From Candidatus Zixiibacteriota bacterium (lineage in GTDB: Bacteria; Zixibacteria; MSB-5A5; GN15; PGXB01), in assembly GCA_016933955.1 (NCBI GenBank), contig JAFGTT010000004.1, forward strand, positions 1 through 64,000: a stretch of 64,000 nt of DNA, read 5' to 3'. Position numbers and translations under genes: made by a program. This document shows positions 59,304 to 64,000 of this stretch, one piece after another. How positions within the stretch are numbered: position 1 is the first letter of the stretch; each line of letters opens with the position of its first letter. The notes under the pieces are model-generated. The model was not told the origin of the DNA. It was given only the letters and a program-made list of their open reading frames with translations, and did no database searches.

Positions 59304-59957
59304 ATGAGAAAATCGATGTACCATAGAGCGGTACTGGTCGCCCTGGTTATGGCTTTTATTTTCGGGATGGCAGCCCCCGGATTCGCCTTCGACAAAGAAA
59401 GAAAAGGTTTCATTCTCGGATTCGGATTGGGACCCGGTTTTACTTCATACAGCGAAACCAGGGTGGAAAGCGGACAGGATGATGTTACGCAGGATGGCAG
59501 CAAATTCTCTTTTTTAAGTAACTTTAAAATCGGATATGCTCCCAGTAACCAGCTTATGGTTTATTGGCTCAGTAATGTGGCCTGGTACGGCATCGATACC
59601 AGTGTCGAAATGTATTATGACGGCGACAAGGAATCATACCTTCCCTACAATGATGTGACGCTTCTTTCCGGTGTCGGCGGTATTGGAGTGACATACTTTT
59701 TCCGCCCCAAGGCTCCATCGATTTTTGTCACGGCCGGAGCCGGTCTTTCAGCCATGTCATTGCCATTCGAGGGTACCGATACCAGAACCGGATTGGGAAT
59801 ATCCGGGGGTATTGGCTATGAGTTCGCACGCAACTGGTGTCTGGAGGCAAGTGTTATCTGGGGGGACGCCAAAAGGACTCTCGAGGAATCTGAGTATGAC
59901 GAATATAATGGCGATTTCCTGGGATTTGGCCTGACCATAAATGTTCTGGGATATTAA
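59304..59957 (+). CDS. outer-membrane beta-barrel protein
   Basis: 217 residues. A signal peptide (about 1-30, AVLVALVMAFIFGMAAPGFAFD) followed by alternating hydrophobic/aromatic strands with many Gly, as in small OmpW/OmpX-like barrels, ending in an aromatic-rich strand LTINVLGY. AAGGAG lies 6 nt before ATG 59304; an ATG 13 codons upstream is not supported. Single-gene transcript between a promoter and a terminator. No specific family recognised; the role is unknown. Confidence 0.8.
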   Translation: MRKSMYHRAVLVALVMAFIFGMAAPGFAFDKERKGFILGFGLGPGFTSYSETRVESGQDDVTQDGSKFSFLSNFKIGYAPSNQLMVYWLSNVAWYGIDTSVEMYYDGDKESYLPYNDVTLLSGVGGIGVTYFFRPKAPSIFVTAGAGLSAMSLPFEGTDTRTGLGISGGIGYEFARNWCLEASVIWGDAKRTLEESEYDEYNGDFLGFGLTINVLGY

Positions 59958-59986
59958 TACCATTGACCGATCTTTTAAATTCCCAT

Positions 59987-60021
59987 AAAAAAACCGGGGT
60001 CTTCCAACCCCGGTTTTTTTT
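59987..60021. terminator. bidirectional terminator between the beta-barrel gene and the biotin carrier gene
   Basis: A 9-bp stem (59992-60000 with 60007-60015) with seven A on the left and eight T on the right; serves the two convergent genes. Confidence 0.9.
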
Positions 60022-60032
60022 CGTGGGTCATT

Positions 60033-60536
60033 TCACTCTTCTTCAGGTAATTCCAGTTCGATTATCGGTGTTTCGGTATCAACCTGATCACCCTCGGAAA
60101 AATTAATCTTTTTAACCCTGCCAGCCGCCGGTGAAATAAGCTGATTCTCCATCTTCATGGCCTCGACAATCACCATCGGCTGTTTTTCTTTCACCTCTTC
60201 ACCCTCGCCAACCTGTATTTTGACAATCTTGCCGGGCATGGGAGCGAAAATTTTATCCTTAACCCCGACCCCTCCGGCCGCACCGGAAGCGGTGGCACCA
60301 TCTTCGGATGGAATCTTTAAATCCAGTAACCTTGCCTCGATATCCAGATAAGCCTTTCCATCGCGGATAATGCAGCAAACATCCACTTTATGACCATTAA
60401 TAATAACACAATATAAACCAGGAGATTTTTCCGTAATGAAGTAGATTTTATCGCCGACTGAGACTTTTACTCCATTTTCGCCCAACTCCGCGTTAGTCTC
60501 AATTAAATCATCCTGATACTGGAATTCATTAATCAT
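60033..60536 (-). CDS. biotin carboxyl carrier protein of an acyl-CoA carboxylase
   Basis: 167 residues. The C-terminal biotinyl domain (about 92-165) carries the biotin-acceptor Lys128 in EAMKMEN; the N-terminal part (about 1-75) resembles the BT-type beta-barrel stretch that joins biotin carboxylase to carrier in fused alpha subunits, then a Gly/Ala linker. ATG 60536 shares an ATGA overlap with the biotin carboxylase stop and has GAGG 9 nt upstream. In most methylcrotonyl-CoA carboxylases this is the C-terminal part of the alpha subunit; here it is a separate gene. Confidence 0.9.
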   Translation of the reverse strand: MINEFQYQDDLIETNAELGENGVKVSVGDKIYFITEKSPGLYCVIINGHKVDVCCIIRDGKAYLDIEARLLDLKIPSEDGATASGAAGGVGVKDKIFAPMPGKIVKIQVGEGEEVKEKQPMVIVEAMKMENQLISPAAGRVKKINFSEGDQVDTETPIIELELPEEE

Positions 60537-62047
60537 CTGGTAATCCTCATTCCAATCTCCCACGGTCCGATAGTCTGCCAGGGTGATGGTGACTCCACCG
60601 GTCCGCCGCCGGTTGAAAACTTTGTCTTTTTCATCAAGGCCGCCGATGATACTGCCGCGGCCAGATCGATCATATCTTCAAATCCGGTCCCGCGGTCGGC
60701 CATGTTATTTTCTATAAAATTGGTGTAGGTTTCCCCTTTTCGGAAGGCCTCATGGGAGAGAACATCGATCATAAAACGGCGTGAGGTTTTTATCCCAAGT
60801 ATTTTATAGCCAATGAGAGCATTTATCATTTTGGTTATGGCCAGATCGCGATTTGGCGCATAAACAATAAGCTTAGCCAGAATTGGGTCATACTCGACTC
60901 CCACCACGCTATTCTCACAGACCCCGCTGTCCACCCGGATACCCGGTCCGACCGGCTCCCGGTAGTAATGGATATGGCCCGACGATGGCAGGAAGTCATT
61001 CTCACCATCCTCGGCATAGATACGGCACTCAATAGAATGACCCCGCTGTACGGCCTTCATGACATAATCCGAGATCGGCATCCCGGCGGCAATCCTGATT
61101 TGCTCCACCGCCAGATCAACCCCGGTCACCATTTCGGTCACGGGGTGCTCCACCTGGATTCGCGTATTCATTTCCAGGAAATAGAAACCGCCGGTCTGAT
61201 CAAGCAGGAATTCCACCGTCCCGGCATTGCGATACCCGGCCGCCTCGGCCACTTTGACCGCGACCTCTCCCATCCGTTTTCGGATTTCGGGAGTCACCGC
61301 CGTCGATGGTGTTTCTTCGATTATTTTCTGATGACGGCGCTGAATCGAGCATTCCCGTTCGAACAGGTGAATCGTATTACCGTGGTTATCGGCCAGGATC
61401 TGAAATTCGATATGGCGAGGATTTTCAATATATTTTTCCAGATAAACCGTATCATCGCCAAAGGCGTTTTTGGCTTCCCGCATAGCCGCCTCTATGGCCG
61501 CTTTCAATTCCGATGACTCGCGGACGATCCTCATGCCTTTGCCGCCTCCGCCAGCCGCCGCCTTGATTAAAACCGGATAACCGGTTTTATCGGCCGCCTG
61601 TTCAAAAGCAACAAGACTCGCTCCGGCGGTTTTCATTCCCGGAATCAGCGGGACTCCGGCTTCAGCCATTTTTTTTCGGGATTCCACCTTATTACCCATC
61701 AGCCTCATGGCCTCCGCGGTCGGCCCGATAAAGACAATTCCGGCTTTCTCGCAGGCTTCCGGAAGGCGCGGATTCTCCGCCAGAAAACCATAACCGGGAT
61801 GAATGGCGTCACATTTGTAATCGACCGCCGCCTTAATTATCCTGTCAATCGCCAGGTAGGATTCATTGGGCGGGGGTGGCCCGATTTCTACCGCCTCATC
61901 GGCCATCATGGCATGTACCGCTCCCTTATCAGCCGATGAATATACTGCCAATGTTGGAATTCCCAGAAGCCCGCAGGCATTCAATATCCTTACCGCGATT
62001 TCGCCGCGATTGGCCACCAGAATTTTCTTGAATAATTTGTCACCCAT
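60533..62047 (-). CDS. liuD: biotin carboxylase subunit of acyl-CoA (methylcrotonyl-CoA) carboxylase
   Basis: 504 residues. ATP-grasp biotin carboxylase: FKKILVANRGEIAVRIL, HPGYGFLAENPRL, the ATP-binding PVLIKAAAGGGGKGMRIV, ECSIQRRHQKIIEETPS, GTVEFLLDQTGGFYFLEMNTRIQVEHPVTE and the biotin-site RGHSIECRIYAEDG. The end after about residue 450 is variable. Downstream of a methylcrotonyl-CoA-type carboxyltransferase and hydratase, this is most likely the MCC alpha BC part, but it might also serve other carboxylases. The enoyl-CoA hydratase stop is immediately before the start. Confidence 0.9.
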   Translation of the reverse strand: MGDKLFKKILVANRGEIAVRILNACGLLGIPTLAVYSSADKGAVHAMMADEAVEIGPPPPNESYLAIDRIIKAAVDYKCDAIHPGYGFLAENPRLPEACEKAGIVFIGPTAEAMRLMGNKVESRKKMAEAGVPLIPGMKTAGASLVAFEQAADKTGYPVLIKAAAGGGGKGMRIVRESSELKAAIEAAMREAKNAFGDDTVYLEKYIENPRHIEFQILADNHGNTIHLFERECSIQRRHQKIIEETPSTAVTPEIRKRMGEVAVKVAEAAGYRNAGTVEFLLDQTGGFYFLEMNTRIQVEHPVTEMVTGVDLAVEQIRIAAGMPISDYVMKAVQRGHSIECRIYAEDGENDFLPSSGHIHYYREPVGPGIRVDSGVCENSVVGVEYDPILAKLIVYAPNRDLAITKMINALIGYKILGIKTSRRFMIDVLSHEAFRKGETYTNFIENNMADRGTGFEDMIDLAAAVSSAALMKKTKFSTGGGPVESPSPWQTIGPWEIGMRITR

Positions 62048-62830
62048 TTATTCATCAACCCATTTTGGTTTTCGCTTTTCCAGAAAGGCGTTCATACCTT
62101 CCTGTCCTTCATCTGAGATCCTGAGTTTTGCAATCATTTCGGCCGTGAACGGCTTATACTGCTTCTCGGGCATATTGGGAACCGATGACACCAATACTTT
62201 GGCTACCGAGATTGCTTCCGGACCCGATGATTTAATCATTTTTAACAAATCCTTGACCGCACCATCAAGTGCCTCATCCTTGACACATTGGTTAACCAGG
62301 CCAATATGGAAAGCCTTCTCCCCTTTCATCCTCTCCCCGGTGATAAAAAACTCACGGGCTCTGCCCTCGCCTATTTTTTTTACCACATACGGCCCGATAC
62401 ACGCCGGAACCAACCCGATTTTGACTTCGGAGAAGGAAAACACCGCCGATTCGGCGGCCAGGGCGATATCACACACGGCCACAAAGCCGACTCCCCCGCC
62501 AATAGCGGCCCCGTTGATTTTACCGATAACCGGACAGCGGAAATTATATATTTTCCCAAAAAGATCAGCCAGAGCATTTGATTCCATCAAATTTTCCTCA
62601 AAGGATTGGGTGATCACCCGTTTCATCCAGTTGAGATCGGCCCCGGCACAAAATGACTTCCCCTGCCCGGAAAGGACCACCGCGCGAAGGGATTTTTCTT
62701 TGTCAAGCCGGTCAAAGAGTTCGGTCATTTCATAAATGACGGTGTCGTTGAAAGCATTATGCACCTCAGGGCGACAAAAATCCACCCGGGCAACCATATC
62801 CTGTATTTCACAACTGATTGTTTTGTACAT
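62048..62830 (-). CDS. liuC: methylglutaconyl-CoA hydratase (crotonase family)
   Basis: Hydrates 3-methylglutaconyl-CoA to HMG-CoA in leucine breakdown. 260 residues; crotonase oxyanion-hole motifs SGQGKSFCAGADLNWMKRV and NGAAIGGGVGFVAVCDIALA are present. The GADLNWMKR form and SEVKIGLVPACIGPYVVKKIG are characteristic of LiuC-like enzymes. ATG 62830 has AAGG 6 nt upstream; a GTG four codons earlier abuts the carboxyltransferase stop. It lies between MCC beta and biotin carboxylase, as in liu clusters. Confidence 0.85.
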   Translation of the reverse strand: MYKTISCEIQDMVARVDFCRPEVHNAFNDTVIYEMTELFDRLDKEKSLRAVVLSGQGKSFCAGADLNWMKRVITQSFEENLMESNALADLFGKIYNFRCPVIGKINGAAIGGGVGFVAVCDIALAAESAVFSFSEVKIGLVPACIGPYVVKKIGEGRAREFFITGERMKGEKAFHIGLVNQCVKDEALDGAVKDLLKMIKSSGPEAISVAKVLVSSVPNMPEKQYKPFTAEMIAKLRISDEGQEGMNAFLEKRKPKWVDE

Positions 62831-62842
62831 AATAGCCTTCAC

Positions 62843-64000
62843 CTACATCCTGAAGACACCATATTTCTGATCAGGAATATCGGCATTGAGGGACATGGCA
62901 ATTCCCAACGCAACGGCCTCGCGCGTATCCGTCATGCCGATAATGCCGTCATCCCAGAGGCGGGCCGAGGAATAATAAGGCGAGGATTCGGCCTCATATT
63001 TTTCCAGAATCGGTCGGCGGATTTCTTCGATCTGTTCCTTCGTCAGTTTCTGGCCAGCTCGTTCCAGTTGTTTGACTTTAACCGTGGCCAGAACATCAGC
63101 CGCCTGCTCACCGCCCATAACGCATATTTTCGAATTAGGCCACATCCAGAGTAGCCTGGGGAAATAACCCCGGCCGCACATGGCGTAATTCCCGGCTCCG
63201 TACGATCCCCCGACAATAACGGTGAATCGAGGTACCTGGGCATTGGCTACGGCATGCACCAGTTTGGCTCCGTCGCGGGCAATCCCGCCCGCTTCGTACT
63301 GCCGTCCGACAATGAAACCGGTTATATTTTGCAGGAATAAGAGCGGGATTTTGCGCTCGGTACACAGCTCAATAAAGTGCGCCCCCTTAAGCGACGATTC
63401 CGAGAATAGCACCCCGTTGTTAGCCAAAATACCAACCGGATATCCCATAATCCGCGCGAATCCGCAGACCAGTGTTATTCCGTACAGCTCTTTGAACTCA
63501 TGGAATTTCGAACTATCGACGATCCGCGCAATCAGTTCCCTGATATCGTATTGTTTCCTGACATCATTGGGGATAACACCATAGAGTTCCTCAGGATCAT
63601 AATAAGGTTCTTCCGGCTCGGCCATATCCAGCCGGAATTTCGGCTGACGATTGACATTCTCGATAATATTGCGGCATATCTGCAGGGCATGTTTATCATT
63701 GAGAGCATAGTGATCGGTCACGCCCGAAGTTCGACAGTGAACATCTGCGCCACCCAGGTCCTCGGCTGAGACCACCTCGCCGGTGGCCGCTTTAACCAGT
63801 GGCGGGCCGCCAATGAAAATGGTCCCCTGCTTGCGGACAATCACCGTCTCATCCGACATGGCCGGGAGATAGGCTCCGCCGGCCGTGCACGAACCCAGAA
63901 CCGCCGATATTTGCGGAATACCTTTGGCCGACATCCTCGCCTGATTATAAAATATTCGTCCGAAATGATCCTTATCGGGAAAAACGCCGGATTGCAATGG
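62843..64000 (-). CDS. liuB: methylcrotonyl-CoA carboxylase carboxyltransferase (beta) subunit, 5' end outside the window
   Basis: The C-terminal 385 residues are here; the start lies beyond base 64000 (whole proteins are about 530). It transfers the carboxyl group from biotin to 3-methylcrotonyl-CoA. Strongly MCC-like: [73 protein letters not shown], the carboxyltransferase oxyanion region [47 protein letters not shown] and the C-terminal [27 protein letters not shown]. First visible gene of the liu-type operon. Confidence 0.93.
   Translation of the reverse strand, partial: PLQSGVFPDKDHFGRIFYNQARMSAKGIPQISAVLGSCTAGGAYLPAMSDETVIVRKQGTIFIGGPPLVKAATGEVVSAEDLGGADVHCRTSGVTDHYALNDKHALQICRNIIENVNRQPKFRLDMAEPEEPYYDPEELYGVIPNDVRKQYDIRELIARIVDSSKFHEFKELYGITLVCGFARIMGYPVGILANNGVLFSESSLKGAHFIELCTERKIPLLFLQNITGFIVGRQYEAGGIARDGAKLVHAVANAQVPRFTVIVGGSYGAGNYAMCGRGYFPRLLWMWPNSKICVMGGEQAADVLATVKVKQLERAGQKLTKEQIEEIRRPILEKYEAESSPYYSSARLWDDGIIGMTDTREAVALGIAMSLNADIPDQKYGVFRM

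Noticed and set aside
61866-62735. Plus-strand open frame of 289 codons opposite biotin carboxylase and liuC
   Set aside because: Mirror image of two well-supported genes; the translation is Ser/Pro-rich with no domain.
1-64000. CRISPR arrays, insertion sequences, integrases, phage genes or toxin-antitoxin pairs
   Set aside because: Looked for and not found; no regularly spaced repeats, transposase motifs or composition shift large enough to suggest an island.

Overview
The window looks like chromosome from a motile, Gram-negative-type bacterium of the FCB superphylum, possibly a Zixibacteria-like lineage. The evidence is a secreted protein with a type IX (Por) C-terminal sorting domain (27728-28996), an outer-membrane beta-barrel protein, flagellar P- and L-ring genes (two membranes), the non-mevalonate isoprenoid genes ispD/ispF and a menaquinone-type prenyltransferase. 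The phylum is inferred from gene content only. Nearly all genes lie on the minus strand, so the window reads operon by operon from right to left. There is no CRISPR array, insertion sequence, integrase or rRNA gene.

1-8.9 kb: inverted repeats and a terminator at the edge, tRNA-Tyr and tRNA-Thr, cysS, an M42 aminopeptidase, then a run queA-ispD-ispF-DedA-ddl-HAD, and an HDOD gene next to the flagellar block.

8.9-43 kb: flagellar and signalling island. From right to left it holds a PP2C phosphatase, an anti-sigma-kinase/STAS fusion and a receiver protein; a PAS histidine kinase with an NtrC-type sigma54 activator; motAB; a basal-body operon flgB-flgC-(unknown)-fliE-F-G-H-I-J; a divergent secreted cohesin-like gene; and a second operon flgF-G-A-H-I-J-N-K-csrA-flgL-fliW-(TPR-glycosyltransferase). 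Then come fliC, fliD, fliS and a FliT-like chaperone. I find sigma54 -24/-12 elements in front of flgB and flgF, a near-perfect sigma28 element in front of fliC and a weaker one in front of motA. The fliC leader carries a hairpin with GGA in its loop, as expected for a CsrA target, and csrA and fliW sit upstream. This gives a readable hierarchy: kinase/NtrC with sigma54, then rod, ring and hook-associated proteins, then sigma28, then filament and motor, with FliW-CsrA control of flagellin translation. The export gate (flhAB, fliPQR), hook (flgDE, fliK), switch fliMN, fliA, flgM and rpoN are not in the window.

43-54.5 kb: housekeeping. der lies behind a radical-SAM DUF512 gene and tRNA-Gly(CCC); then menA, tatC, nrdR, a dCMP deaminase, a SAM hydroxide adenosyltransferase, a DUF296 protein, cutA, an MTH1187-type protein, glyA, rpiB, ilvE and a radical-SAM gene.

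54.6-64 kb: acyl-CoA catabolism. Two acyl-CoA dehydrogenases, 3-hydroxyacyl-CoA dehydrogenase and thiolase form one operon. After a divergent beta-barrel gene comes a leucine-degradation (liu-type) operon with carboxyltransferase (cut by the window end), methylglutaconyl-CoA hydratase, biotin carboxylase and a separate biotin carrier gene.
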